From the NCBI GenBank assembly GCA_027625915.1, contig JANTQA010000057.1:5580001-5644000 (forward strand): a stretch of 64,000 nucleotides of DNA, given 5' to 3'. The notes beneath the pieces are model-generated. The model was not told the origin of the DNA. It saw only the letters and a program-made list of their open reading frames with translations, and did no database searches. The DNA comes from Anaeramoeba flamelloides (lineage: Eukaryota > Metamonada > Anaeramoebidae). The position numbers and the translations under genes were made by a program. Below, piece after piece: positions 51,101 to 63,190 of the stretch (within the stretch, counting starts at the first letter, position 1; every line of letters begins with the position of its first letter).

Positions 51101-52545
51101 TTAGAGATGCTTGGGTTTATTTGAATTTTTTGATTTTGGATTTTCCCTTGAAGTTTCTACCCCAAATCACTTTCTTTCTTTTTTAAATGATATAGAATAT
51201 TACTAAATACACCAAATATACTGGCAAGTTTCTTGACACTTGGGGGGGTATACTAGAGAAAAGTATCACAGTTAATGAAAAAATCACAATTTGAACAAAA
51301 AAACATTAAAAATCCAGAAATGATTTTTACACATGTTCTTTCAGTTTGTTTTGGAAGTAGTATTTTCTTTAAATTTTAATTTTGAAAATCTTTCTTTATT
51401 TGCTTTTCAGAATAGTTTTTGTTATTTTTATTTCCTTTTATTGAATTATAAAGATAAATTTTTGTTTCATAATTTTGTTGACGGATATCTTTTTTTGAAT
51501 TTTCTAAATTCTTTTTTGTACAAATGTGGGTTTTAAGAGGCATTATCTTGACTACTTTATATTATTCAAAAAATGCTATGTTTTGTTTTTTGTATCTATT
51601 TTTTTTTACGAACAAAATGAACTTTTTTTGAAGCCAATTCGTTTGTGGACTTATTCTCAAAATAGTAGTGGCTTCAATCTAATAATTTAAATCTCTAACT
51701 TTGTTAAAAAAAAGTAACGTGAAAGAGTAGGAAAAAATATTTCAAATAGAATCTGTGCTTTTTTTGAAAGTTTTCACTAAATAGATCAATAAATATTCAA
51801 GTTGGTTGCATTAATTATTTCAAGTTCCTTTTCTTTGTTTAATTTTAAAACAATAAAGCTGTCAATTAATATCAAACAAAGAGTCGGGTTATTGTTTCAA
51901 ATTTTCAAATACAAAAAATTGAAAATTTCTTTTTGAAAGAAAAGGAAAAAAAAAAAAAAAAAAAAAAAAACCAGAATTTTCCTTTGTAATTTGTTTTTAG
52001 GTTACTCAAGAAAATGTCCCAACAAGAAAAAAAAAATTAAAATTAATAATAATAAAAAAAAGAAAAAAAGCAAAGTAATAATTTTTTGAAAGAACAAAAA
52101 CTTACTGAAATAATTGCTGAGTCTAGCTCTGTAATATCTTCTTGTGGAATTAATTCTAATTTATAGATATCACTTGCTCTAAAGCTGATATATTTATAGA
52201 CTTTGTGATTACCATTGACTTCATTTCTTCCATTGCTTCTTCCTTCGGTTCCATAGAATCTAACTTTTTTTATTTTTTTTTTATTTTTTTTATTTTGTTA
52301 AAGAGGGAAATTGTTTTGAGGAGTATTTTTTTGTGTCAAATAAAATTTTAGTCAAGTTGGTTGGGTTTTTGGAAAGTCGGTTGGTTGCTAAAAAAAAGTT
52401 TTTTTTTCAAAAAAAATGTAAATGAAAAACCATTAGAAAGCTCGACTGCAGATTCTTCAGAGTTAATTTCGGATAAAATTCCTTCATATCTTATAAGTCT
52501 CTTTGAGATCAGGGTCACTCTAGACCCAATATATTCTTGTGCCAT
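48146..52545 (-). CDS. LSM14/RAP55/Scd6 homologue, three exons
   Basis: Predicted 420-aa mRNP protein. Exon 1 is 52545-52431, exon 2 is 52263-52106, exon 3 is 49135-48146; all phases fit (G/TT completes a Val between exons 1 and 2; exon 2 ends in phase 0 at GTAAGT). Exons 1-2 give the LSm14 domain: YIGSRVTLISKRLIRYEGIL, then VRFYGTEGR and a YKYISFRASDI segment followed by acidic DITELDS. Exon 3 gives a K-rich linker, an RG/RGG tract, the FDF motif (FEFDEMNEKFDKE), an FFD box (SSFFDSLTID), a TFG box (DSETFG) and a second RGG/Y-rich tail. Family members bind eIF4E/4E-T and DDX6 and sit in P-bodies as translational repressors. The order RGG-FDF-FFD-TFG-RGG with a long RG run before FDF is slightly unusual. 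Confidence 0.9.
48850..48990 (-). repeat. (RG)n-encoding tandem hexamer region
   Basis: On the minus strand near-perfect GGAAGA/GGAAGG hexamers (plus strand CTTCCT, about 48760-48880) encode about 15 Arg-Gly pairs. The other frames give long E or L runs, so frame slippage there would yield poly-Glu. Nearly all Arg codons are AGA/AGG and Gly codons GGA/GGG. Confidence 0.8.
49136..52105 (-). other. 3.0-kb second intron of LSM14
   Basis: Donor GTAAGT at 52105, acceptor AAATATAG ending at 49136. Contains the inverted repeat at 50930-51350, a family E-like end (CCCTTAGCAC at 50653) and otherwise A/T-rich DNA. The first intron (52264-52430) is only 167 bp. Confidence 0.85.
50930..51350. mobile_element. 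TIR element in the LSM14 intron
   Basis: Arms of about 130 bp (50940-51070 and 51210-51345) pair: GATTTTTTCATTAA, CTTCTCTGGTGTGC against its CTCTAGTATAC form, and GGAAACTTGACAGTATATTTG against its inverted CAAATATACTGGCAAGTTTC. Spacer about 140 bp. No target duplication could be assigned. Confidence 0.75.
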
Positions 52546-53539
52546 GCAGTCTTGTTTTGGAAAGGTTGTTTGTAATTAAACAGTTTTTTAAAAAAATGAA
52601 TAATTCAAAGAAGTTTTTGGGATCAATGGATATATTAAATTGCAAAGCTTTGGAAAAGAGTTTTGTTTTTTCTTATTCTATTTCAAATTTTTAGAGTAAA
52701 AAATATTTGTCAATTTGTTCGAGTTTTTTTAAACATTAAAAATTTTTATCAAATATTAAAGAGAATTGTTACAGCTGTTGAATCCCCGAACAATGGTTAA
52801 GGGTTACGTTTGGTGTTCTTGTGGAGAGTACGTGACTCTTTCAACGAAAAAAGAAACGGGTATAATTCCTAATTTATAACAAAAAAAAATTTTGTGTTTG
52901 TTTTGTGTTTCAATAGTCCACTTCAAACATGTAAAACGCTCAGAATTGAAATAACCGTTTGTTTCTTTATTGTCATATTCCCTATTTTTGAATTGGTATT
53001 GTGAATTGTTCAAAAATGTTTATTTTTTTTTCACAAACCCCATTTTATCACTCTACCATCTTACTTTTCTTTTAAAAATTTGCTAATCTCGGAGTTTTCA
53101 AGACAAATCAAAAAAAGAAATGTCTCCAATTTGCTGTTTATTATTATTATTGAAATTAAGATTGATGTGACTATTTTGAAAAGTCTATTGATCAGCAAAA
53201 ATGAAAGCAAAAAATATTTCTTTCAGATCTAAAATCTTGTTTGTTTTTAAAGCGAGCAATTGTAACTGAAAATCAATAGAAATGAAAAAAAATATGTGAA
53301 AAAGTGACTATTGATCTCTTTAATTCATAATAAAGCTTAGAAAATCATGCAAAAGTCTATAAAAACGTTAATATAAAGATCTAAATCACACTAATTTTTC
53401 TTTTATATATATGTAAAAACAGTAATTCAAAAACAATAGATCCCATGTTTCTCTGAATGAGTTTTGATTTATTTAAAGTTTATATTCCTGGATATAATAT
53501 AGGTATGCTTAAAAATCATTATATAGCTTTTCTTTTAAA
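52546..53539. other. upstream of LSM14, with a GC-richer island
   Basis: 52785-53020 is less AT-rich than its surroundings and contains a 69-codon minus-strand ORF (52804-53013) and, on plus, a short CSCGEYV peptide. I recognise neither; could be a relic of a transposon gene or an unannotated exon. Confidence 0.35.
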
Positions 53540-54700
53540 AAATGAAAAAAACAATAATTACCATTTTTCATTACAGTTATTTTGCAATTAATAAAATATA
53601 AATATTTGTTTCAAGTTCCAAAATGATTATTAATTATTATTGATACAATTCAATTTTCAAAGAGTAAAAATTTTCTCTCAGAGTTTACTAAGGAAGTTTA
53701 GCTTGTTATCTAAAAATATCATTTCTAAGCAATATTGAAAAGATCTATGGAATTTTCTTCAACCTATAAACCAGAAAAAATTATTTTCGAAAGTGTACTA
53801 AAAATTTTCATTTTTTAATTGGAAAATAACAGTAAACATATGAAAAAATATCAAAACACAAAGGTAAATATGGAATGTTGTAAAAAATAGAGTTTTTTGA
53901 ATTTCCAAGATAAATAAAGAGTTCATAGTAATTCTAACAATTATATAATACTAAATATAATATCTGATTATCTTAATATATTAATAATAATTTTAAACAA
54001 AAAATCATTAGTGAATACCAATCTTTTAAATTTCAATTAAAAAAATCATTTTTCAAACAAAGTTATGGTATTCAACCAACCATTTTATATCGAAATCCCC
54101 TTTGAGTTCAAATATAAAATAGTGGGACATCGTTTACTATTATCAAAATTGTAGGTAAATATATGTGACTCTTTATTTAACTCTATATATGTAAAAAATC
54201 TAATTTTAACAAACTTCCATATTTATACTTTTGAAATAAAAGATTTCCAAAATATAATTAAAACTTTCTTGGTACTTTGGTAGTTGAATAAATCACTGAC
54301 CTTCATTTGGTATTGGTTATGTGGAAATTACTCGGGCACTAACTTTCAGAACACCCATTTTAGTAATCTGGCAAAAATATTCTACCCAGGTGCAATTGAA
54401 ATACATTTTTAAAATTAATACTATTATTTTCCAATTAAAAAAAATTTTTTTTTTAGTTCACATTCCAAAATATTTTTCTGTTTGTAAGTTGAAGAAAACC
54501 CCCAGATCTTTAAAACATCATCTAGAAATGATTTTTATGTACAATAATATAAACTTCCTTAGTTAACTCTGAGACAAAATTTTTGATCTGCTAATTTGAT
54601 TGTATCAGAAATAAAAAATATTCCTTTCAAAAATTGAAAAAAAAAATTTAACCTATTAATTGAAAAATAACAATAGTAATATCTGTTAATGAAGTTTTAT
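53540..54700. mobile_element. 1.15-kb TIR element
   Basis: Long inverted ends: 53585-53830 against 54425-54665, with CTCAGAGTTTACTAAGGAAG, TGATACAATTCAA and TTTTAATTGGAAAATAA all matched inverted; weaker pairing reaches 53540/54700. The unique centre (about 53830-54420) includes a GC-richer patch at 54290-54410 but no recognisable ORF. Confidence 0.75.
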
Positions 54701-55559
54701 TTTTGAATATTACCTAGGATCGAAACTCTTTAGACAAATATACTTGGATCACTCTAATTAATTATTTATTTCCAATTTAAAAATCCAACTAATACACTAA
54801 AACAAATGATTAATAAGAAGAAAATAAATAATAAAAAACTTTCTGTTCAAAGGATTTCACCTTCACCCTTAACAATGATAAATTATTTTTTGTATCTAAA
54901 ACAATTTATTGATCCTTTATAAAGTCTTCTTCACCCCTTGAATTATCATAAATAGCCAAATACAATAAATTTATCAACAAAATTGTTTTTATTTGCCATC
55001 ACAGAGAGCCCGTTGTTATTATGTTTGAATAATTCCAAACAACTTTTTTTATGATAAGAAATTAACGAAAAAATATTTTTACTTAACCTTATTCAAATAT
55101 CTGGATTCTTGGCTATGTTGAATTCATTAAAGAGTGCATTAAAAATAAAACATCCTAAAAATACTTGAATCTATTTAGAAACATATTTTTTTGCTAGAGT
55201 TTATCAAAATACATCCCAAAGGTCTTGTTTTTTAACAAATTTGGAAAATCATAAAATTATTTTTTTATATTCAATTGTGCCAATGTTCGATTTTAAGCTA
55301 ATTAAAGGACGAAATGATGAATTATCCATATCACATATTAATTTAAAAAAAGAAATAATTTAGACAATACATGAATATCAAAGGGTTTTATTATTATTTT
55401 CTCATTAAATGATAAATATGTATATCACATATATTAGAAACATTTATAATTATCAATCAATTTCAATAAAAAAAAATAAATGAAGAACCCATAAACCTAA
55501 AAAAATTTTCTTATCAATTTACTCTATTTTTTGAGATAAATTTTACAATCTGGTACTTC
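54701..55559. other. intergenic, nothing recognised
   Basis: A/T-rich, no ORF with coding character, no repeat identified. Confidence 0.45.
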
Positions 55560-56875
55560 ATTTTTTGAATTATTTTTTAAATAATAGTATTTTAAGAAAC
55601 CAATACCATACAAACTAGTGGCTTATTGTTGGTTTCTTTGATCGGTTAACATCTAGGTCTTCTATAACAAAAAATACACTTATTATTTGAAAAAACAGAT
55701 TAAACTTTTCTAAACATATGTCTTTCGCTACAATTTCGGTATTTTTTATTTTTTCTAATTTCCAGTAATGGACACCAAAAATAATATTCTCTCTTATATT
55801 ATTATTGAAAATTGAATGGGAATTGTTGATCAATAAACTAATAAAGAAAAAAAATTCAAAGAGAAAAAATTAAAACATTTTTTGCTTATTTTGGAAACAG
55901 AATTAAAAATCTATTAATTTTGAATTGAATGAAGAGTTACTTATTGAAGTGTGAATTTAAAAAGGTTAAAAAAGTTTAGATACTCGGTTTTTTGATCATA
56001 AGAGATTGATACAAAATAGATTTGTAATTAAAAACTAAATGTATTGAAATACTACAATTGTTCGAAAAATAAGTAGGTATTTTATTATTTTGGAATAATT
56101 TTTTTGGAAAACAACCATTTCAATTTCGAATTCTAAAGGATAAAACGGAATTCAGTGAAGAGTAAGATTGGAAAGCCGTGTTTAATTGCTTTTTTTAGAC
56201 TGAAATTTTTTATTCAAAAATTAAATCCATAATAGACATCGGGGATTTGGTACTCATTTTCATTCATGAGATTTACTTTTTGAGATTATTTATTACAAAA
56301 TGGATTTCAAAAATTACAAATACACATCAGGAATAAAACTGTTTGTAGCTTGAATGTTTGGTAGTAATTATATTTTATCTTTTTTTAGTTGAAGAAAAGA
56401 ACAAAAAAGAGCAACTTATTTTCTCAACACATGGAAAGAATAGTTTAATTTCAATTTTGGTTTTGAAAATTGTTTTGTTTTGGTGGAGTGTTTTCCACTC
56501 GGTACAAAAAAACAGGAGTTGTATTTTTTCAAGAAAAAAATTTTAAATGAAATTTCCATTTTTAAAAAGAAATAAAATTCTTTTCGTTATTTATTCAAAT
56601 TTTGGAAGAAAAACCAGCAAACTCAAACCCTTATTGACAGATCTTGAAATTTTTTTGATTTTAGTAACTCCAAAATAAGAAAACCTTGAAAATTTTTTTA
56701 TTTTTTTTTCGATTTTAAGTAAAAGATTATGGGGGTTTGTCGAACCCAAATAGTGAATCGGGAGATGGTTTTAACAATATTATAATCGAATTTAGCTGTC
56801 TATATTCATTAAAACAAATTCTTTAAAAAAAACATTGTTCCCGTATACTAAGACATATTATTTTGATAACAGTAA
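55560..56875 (-). repeat. family G copy 2 joined to a family H end
   Basis: 55735-56875 is the inverted counterpart of 1985-3115; 55560-55735 is an inverted match to 5910-6100 and 29995-30150. Finding G and H adjacent suggests that both are parts of one longer element. Confidence 0.7.
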
Positions 56876-57483
56876 TTGAATTTTTGACTACACTTGTCCT
56901 TACAATAATAACATGGTTTGTTTCGAAACAATACACAGCTAAATTGTTGACAAATATAATGAGAGGTTAATCCCTTAACAGTAATTAAAAATTGTTTTGG
57001 AAGTTATTAATCTATTTGGTGGGTATACAAGAGTAGTACGGATGTCACTAAAGATGAAGGTTTCATTTAGGCATTCATCTTCAAATTATGATCTTTTTTG
57101 TAAATTTTAGGAATTTATAGCTTCAATACATGGAAGAGGAGTTGTTCTTAGAATAGAGAAAACCATAAAACTTTTTGATTGGTGGGAGACAAATTTCTGG
57201 TTTTAAAAAGTAAACAAAGCATCACATATAGAGCTGTCTTTGATAATTGATTTCTCAGAATTTGAGCTGTTTTGTGGAGGTTAATAGAGCAATTATAAGA
57301 GAAACAAATAATTTCGTAAATGACAGCCGTTCGTTCTACAAAAATTCATACGTGATCCATTATAAAGAAATCAGGGAATAAACAAGAACAAAAATCTGAT
57401 GTTTTCGAATTATTTTTTTCATAATTCCCATCTCGAGAACTTTCTTTTTATCTTTTTTTTGAAAAAAAAAAAAAAAAACCAAT
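56876..57483. other. upstream of the ENTH gene; possible relic coding
   Basis: On plus, 56990-57207 is readable in one frame with a single stop and contains VINLFGGYTRVVRMSLKMKV and later EFIASIHGRGVVLRIEKTIK, ending LFDWWETNFWF-stop. It is less AT-rich than neighbouring DNA. I do not recognise it; it may be a relic of a gene or transposon, or an upstream exon of something else. Confidence 0.3.
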
Positions 57484-58081
57484 ATGACTTGGAAATGGAT
57501 TCGAATTGCATGTCTTGATGATGACAAAGATGTTCCTTTTTATCTTTTTCAACAAATCGCAAGTAATAACTTTTTTCCCTCTTTTTGCTCTTGTACATCT
57601 TTCTTATTTTTTTTTTTTTTTTTTCTACCACAACACATTCTTTTTTAATCTGTGTAAACAATCTGCTTACCTGATCTGTGAACACAAAATTAGACTTGAC
57701 AAAAAAAGGGCCAAAAGAATCAAAAAACGCGTCTGTAAAACTGCTCGCAAGAGTTAAAAGAAAACAGGGAAGAACAGTTTTAAAAGCACTAAAAATGATT
57801 GAGTATATTTGCACAAAAGGCTCTCCATACTTTCGAGTGGAAATCAAAAACAAACAGTCTGTGATTGAAAAACGGAAATGTAAGTCGAGAATTCTTAATC
57901 CACAACAAAAAAAAAGAAAAAGAAAAACAAAATCGTAGGTTTTGGATGGATCTTTACTGAATGATCAAAATCTTTTTCTATTTTTTTTTTCTTTTTTTCT
58001 TTTTGTTTCAAAGCCTGGGTCTCAAAACGGAAGGTTGACAGAGGTAAGAAGTTTGATCTCGAAATTCGGAATGCTGCACAA
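57484..58081 (+). CDS. ENTH-domain protein (tepsin-like), first three exons
   Basis: Exons 57484-57562, 57694-57879 and 58014-58081 (introns 131 and 134 bp; GTAATA, GTAAGT, GTAAGT donors; T-rich acceptors) join in frame to 111 residues. They read as an ENTH/VHS-type helical domain: ACLDDDKDVPFYLFQQIA aligns with the SDDDVPCPGYLFEEIA start of tepsin, GRTVLKALKMIEYICTKGSP with its KLKVLKILLYLCSHGS helix, and FDLEIRNAAQ with the last-helix VRAAAQ. Tepsin is an accessory protein of the AP-4 coat at the trans-Golgi; related ENTH proteins serve clathrin adaptors. The ATG at 57484 is the first after an in-frame TGA at 57460. The last donor (58082) leaves the 3' part to be found: either a tiny exon after 58254 (SLNFLY-stop) or, better, the phase-matched exon at 63191. 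Confidence 0.75.
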
Positions 58082-58599
58082 GTAAGTTTTTTCTCAAAAT
58101 TTTTGTCTATGAAGTTAATGAATTTTTTTGTTTTTTCAAAAGAAATTTTCTCCCGCACTAACCACATAGATTTACTTTTACTTTTTTTCACTTCACCACC
58201 CAAAATGCAATTGATTGATTTGTACAATCTTTTCTTTACAATTCCAAGTCTTTGAATTTTTTATACTAACACTCGAATTTTAAATGGGAAAAAATTTTCG
58301 TTTGTTGTTCTTCATTTGTTTCCAACTGCTGAAAATCTACCATAAAATTGATAATAAACCGAAATTGGTTTTTGGAGGATAAATTCTTTCTAGAATAGAA
58401 TTCGAGTCTTGCCATCGTCTCGTCTAAACTGGGAAATTTTAAGTTTGAGAAAAATTTTATTATCACAAATAATTTATTTTTGTATTTTTTGAAACTAGTC
58501 AATTTTCAAGATCAGTCAGTCTTTTGAGGTAATATTTTTGCTGGGTATGAATTATGGAACAGAAATTACATAGAAGGAATTTTGGAACAGAAATTCCAA

Positions 58600-58875
58600 A
58601 ATAAATGATTTTTTTGAAAATTTAAAAGATCAAAAAATGGAATCTATCAAATTTTGATAAATTCAAAGAAATATTTGAAAATTTTTAATTCATTTTCCAT
58701 TTTACAAATTTTTATACACAAGCTTTGAATTAAGCCATTATATAAGTTTAAATGTGAAGAAACTTTGTAAAATTGTCTTGACTTTCAAAAGATTCATTCT
58801 CTTGAATTTTTTTATTTGTTGAGTTAATTGATTTTAAAAAATGGAAATTGAACTAAAAATTTAATAAAATAAATT
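58600..58875 (+). repeat. family H fragment
   Basis: Matches 30640-30865 (ACAAGCTTTGAAT, GAAGAAACTTT, AATTGAACTAAAAATTTA, AATTTATCAGT). It is cut by the TIR element that starts at about 58876. Confidence 0.7.
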
Positions 58876-59678
58876 TAAATTTATCAGTATCCCCGAAAAT
58901 ACCCGAAATTCGAAAATACTCGAAAATTTTTTAACCATTAAAAAACACTTTTTGGACAATTTCTAAGAAACCACAGTGTCAATATACCCCGTTTAACGGC
59001 AAAATAACAATTTTACTTCAGATAAATATATTTTTTTCTGATGAAAATATAACCTTCAAAAAATTGCAAATTTTAGGGAATAATATTCAACCCATTTTGT
59101 GTGAAAGGAATTGGTATCTTTGATGACTGTGACATTTCTGATCATTTTGAAATGGTATTATCAAATGAGAAAAAATGCCCTTCTAATGACAATTTCTAAT
59201 TGTATCCCATTACCCATAATTTTGTAATCTTAAAGACAATCCAAAAATAACCAAGTAATATCTAATCGTACTCACAGATACATACCCATACCCTTCACAA
59301 GGTGACCCAAGCCAAACTTTATTTAAACTTCCCATCTCATAAAAGAAATTGGTTTAACCAAAACATACCCACCCTGAACCTAACACAACCAGACAAAGCC
59401 CATACCAATACCCCGGCATACATACACACCCTAATAAATACCAACATACTCAAAAATACTCAAATGGTACCAAAAACTCTTTAGAGGAGTTTAAAGTAGA
59501 AAATTCAAAAAAAAAATATTTTTTCTGAAAAGTAAAATTGTTATTTTATCGTAAACTGAGTATATTGGCACTAATATTTCTTCGAAATTGTCCAAAAAGT
59601 GTTTTTTAGTGGCTTAAAAATTTTCAAGTATTTTCGATTTTTGGGTATTTTGGGGAATATTTCAAACACCCCAAAAAT
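58876..59678. mobile_element. 0.8-kb TIR element with a C-rich core
   Basis: Inverted ends of about 190 bp: CCCCGAAAATACCCGAAATT and AAAAAACACTTTTTGGACAA recur inverted near 59660 and 59600, with CAATATACCCCGTTTA and AAAATAACAATTTTACTT further in. The core at 59255-59480 is strikingly C/A-rich (CATACCCATACCC, CACCCTGAACC), unlike anything else in the window; the 60-codon ORF there has no family likeness. Inserted into a family H copy. Confidence 0.8.
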
Positions 59679-59898
59679 TTAATCAAAAAAAAAGTTTTCA
59701 AAAAATTGAAAAATTCAAGGATCAACTCTAATTTACTTTGGGTTTGTATTTCTTTTCACAAATAGGGTGATGAATAATATTTTGTTTTCAAAGTTTCAAT
59801 ATTCAGTTCACTCAAAAAATCCTTTTTTTCGTAATGCCGTCACAATTAAAATTTTTAAAAATAATAAAATGTGCCGAATTCCTTAAGAAAAAACTTTT

Positions 59899-60770
59899 AA
59901 TATGATCAAAAAAAAAATAAAAAATTAACCTCAATTTTCACACTTTGAAAAATATCATATAACATTGAGATCAGAAACTTTAATTTCGTTTATTCAAGTA
60001 ATGTTTTACTATCAAAAAAATTGAATTATTATTAAAAATCAATTTATGATAAACAAAATTTTAGATATTTAACTAGTTCTATTAGAATTGAGTTAAAAAA
60101 TGTATTTAGAAAAAAATATACACTCTTTTTAGGAAATAGCTTATATTAAAATATCAAAGATTGGAAAAAAAAAAAAAACATTGACTAAAGTTGAGTTATA
60201 AATTAGAGGTCGCCAACATGAGCTATTCCCATCAATGTATAAATAATTTCTAAAAGAACTTTACAAAACAGTTAATATCTAAAAAAAATGACGAACAAAA
60301 ATATGTGTTTTTGTTTTTCTAGAAATATCCCTTTCACAAAAATTTATGTATTTTTCATTTTTTATTATTCAGCTAACAACACCGATAATAATACTAACTC
60401 CTTACTTAAATATTAAAAAATGGATGAGAACTGTTAATCAATAAACAAATTAAGCTAAAAAAAAAACAAACCATAAGATGAATAGAAAGTGAAAACTTTT
60501 GCTTTATTTTGAAAACATAAATAAAATATATGAATTATTTCAAAAAAACTGGTGACAAATTTATTTTAAAATATCTTTTTTGAACTCAATCTAATATTTT
60601 TATTCAAATATCCAAAATTGTTATTTATTACCAATTGGTTTTTAATAATAATTCAATTTTTTTGATTAGTAAAACATTACTTTACTAAAGGAAATCAAAG
60701 TTTCTGATCTTAATGTTATATGATATTTTTCAAAGTGTGGAAATTGTGGTTAATTTTTTTTTTTTTTTTG
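59899..60770. repeat. inverted repeat, ~185-bp arms
   Basis: 59899-60085 and 60590-60770 are inverted copies (AACCTCAATTTTCACACTTT, AAAAATATCATATAACATT, GAATTATTATTAAAAA). The centre includes the start of family G copy 3, so the insertions are layered. Confidence 0.8.
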
Positions 60771-63005
60771 ATCCTAAAAATTATTTTCCTCAGATGTTTA
60801 ATCTCAACAAAATTTCAGAGTAAAATGAAAAACTTATAACAGTATTTTATTATTTAAAAAATTCTTTTATTATCTTCAATATTGACCATTTTTTTTATTG
60901 AATTTTATTGCCCCACATTTTTTTGTTACAAAAAAACAGTTTAATTTTTATTCATTTTTTGGAAAAATCTTGATTAACATATTTTGAAAAATAAATCCAA
61001 TAAGTGATTATTAAATCAATATTAACATTTCTCTTAATTTTATATTACCAATTTACAAATAACACGCCTATAAACGAAAATTTTATTTGAAATGTATAAA
61101 AAATGATTGTATCACTTTTTTGGAAATACCTTATTAATTTAAATGTGAATTAAGAAGCCAAATTGAAATTTTTCTTTAGATTGGTTAACCAAATAATGGG
61201 GAATCTATTTTTTTTTGATCATAAAAGATTTATCAAAAATTAATTTAGTTTGTAAAAAGAAACGTATTTAATATACCACAATTTGATAAAATGTGATAAG
61301 TCAAAATGCATTGATTTTTTTTTAAATATCTGAACCATCTCAAATGATCAAGTTTAAAATTGCCAATTAAACTATTTTTAAAAAATGATTAATCACTTTA
61401 TGATGTTATTTAAATTAGAAAATCTTTGAATTTTATCCAAGATTCTTATCAAAATAAATTTTCAATTTTTAGATATGAACCATTTTTTCTAATTTCATCA
61501 AATTTTTGTTTTTTTTTCAAATTTTTATTTTTATTTGGTTTTTATTTCTTCAAATTATTTTTCTTTTTCCTTTTCTTAGGCATATTTTTTTTCTTTATGT
61601 CTTTGGGTTTTTTCTTTTCCTTTCTCCTAAGAAAGTCAATTTGAAAAAAAGAAATCATAGAAAATACAAATTAACATTCATAAAAATGAGACATAGAGTA
61701 TTTTTTAGAATGCATCTATTTATTATCAAAAAATCTGGTTTTTAAACCATTTTTTCAGTGAAAGTTCAGTAATTAAAAATTTGTAATTCTAATTTCAAAA
61801 ATTGTGCAACAGTTTTTTTTAGTTTTTGGTATTTTATTTTTTCTAATTACAAAATATAGGGATTTTATATGTTTAGAATACTTGAAAAGATAATTATTAC
61901 AAAGATTTTTATCATTTATTTGGTTTTCTTGAATACGAAATAATTTTAATTTTAATTTTTTTTTTGAATTTATTATTTCAATCGAGTCACAATTTTTGAA
62001 ATATAGTTTAGTTTCAAGAGAAGCTGGAAAAACGTAGTTAATTTTTTTAAGAAAATTTTCTTTATAAAAATAAACTTCATATATATATATATATACCAGG
62101 GATTATGTACTCATTTTAATAAATGAGATTTAATTTTTGAGACAATTCATTTCAAAGAAAGTTTAAAAAATTAAAAATGTGCTCTTTAAAGAAAAATATT
62201 TCAAAACTTGGATATTTGGAAGTAGTTAGATTTTTTTTTTGGTTGAAGGAAAAAAAAAAAAAAAAAGAAAACTCCAATTCCTCAAACTAGAGAAATAATA
62301 GTTTACATATCCATTTAGGTTTTAAAGATGTTTTGTTTTGGAACTGTTAACCCGTTTGCTATTAAACAAAATTATTTGTATTTTTTTCAGTAAAGTCTTA
62401 CAATTAAATTTATTTTTTAAAAAAAAATCAAATTCATTTCTTTATTTATTCGAATTCTCAAGAATATTAAGTTAAATTCGTTGCCCTCATTGATTGATCT
62501 TTAAAATATTTTGATTTTCTAAACAAAAAATAATAGTAGATTGAAAATATTTTTATTTTTTTCAATTTTTAGATCCAAAATTTGAAGCTTTATTTAACTC
62601 AATTAGTGAAATTAAGAATTTATTTTAGATATATTTAAATTGAATTTAGCTTATTAATTTATTGTGAGAAAGGAGTAATCAAAGAAAATTTACTAAATAA
62701 AAAAAGAGAAGAAGAAAAATAATTAAAACATTAAAGTAAAAAAATATTATATCGTTTACATGACCAAATTAAAAATTATCCACGTCCTGAAACAGGAGGA
62801 GTAAAAACCCGATAGAAAGATTATTAATAATAAGATTACACAAACTGTGATTAATAAATTGGTATTCCACGACTCCGAAAAGTGGGGCACTATGTACCCG
62901 AATTTGTATATTTTTTTACTATTTTAGGAATTTTTTAATTTAGCTTATTAATATTCATTAAAACAAAAATTTCAAAAAACAGATTCGTTCTATATGTTAA
63001 GATGT
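60410..63005 (-). repeat. family G copy 3, interrupted
   Basis: Collinear with 55770-56875: ATCAATAAACAAATTAAGC near 60440, TTTTTTTTGATCATAAAAGA near 61210, GGGATTATGTACTCATTTT near 62098, ATTCATTAAAACAAAAATTT near 62950. Relative to copy 2 it holds about 570 extra bp (about 60560-61130) that include the right arm of the neighbouring inverted repeat, and other smaller gains. Confidence 0.65.
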
Positions 63006-63190
63006 ATAAATTAAAAAAATTTCAAAAAAATATTACAATAATTCTCCTTTTTTAAAAAATTTTCTACTAAGCAATAACATATTTTTTATTTAATTTCCAA
63101 ACTTCAATTTAATTAAGATTTACTTTAATAATTTTTTTTAAAACATAAAATAATTTATTTTTTGCCAATATTTTTTAAAATTTATTTTAG

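Noticed and set aside
51333-51536. Hydrophobic F/L-rich ORF in the LSM14 intron
   Set aside because: Composition is that of T-rich DNA read in the TTT frame, and it overlaps a TIR arm.
58254-58275. Terminal exon SLNFLY-stop for the ENTH gene
   Set aside because: Splice site and phase are acceptable, but it would end the protein inside the last ENTH helix; the exon at 63191 fits better. Kept as an alternative, not called.
59302-59484. 60-codon ORF in the C-rich core of a TIR element as a real gene
   Set aside because: Starts at a non-ATG codon, T/N/P-rich because of base composition, no family resemblance and no splice partners.
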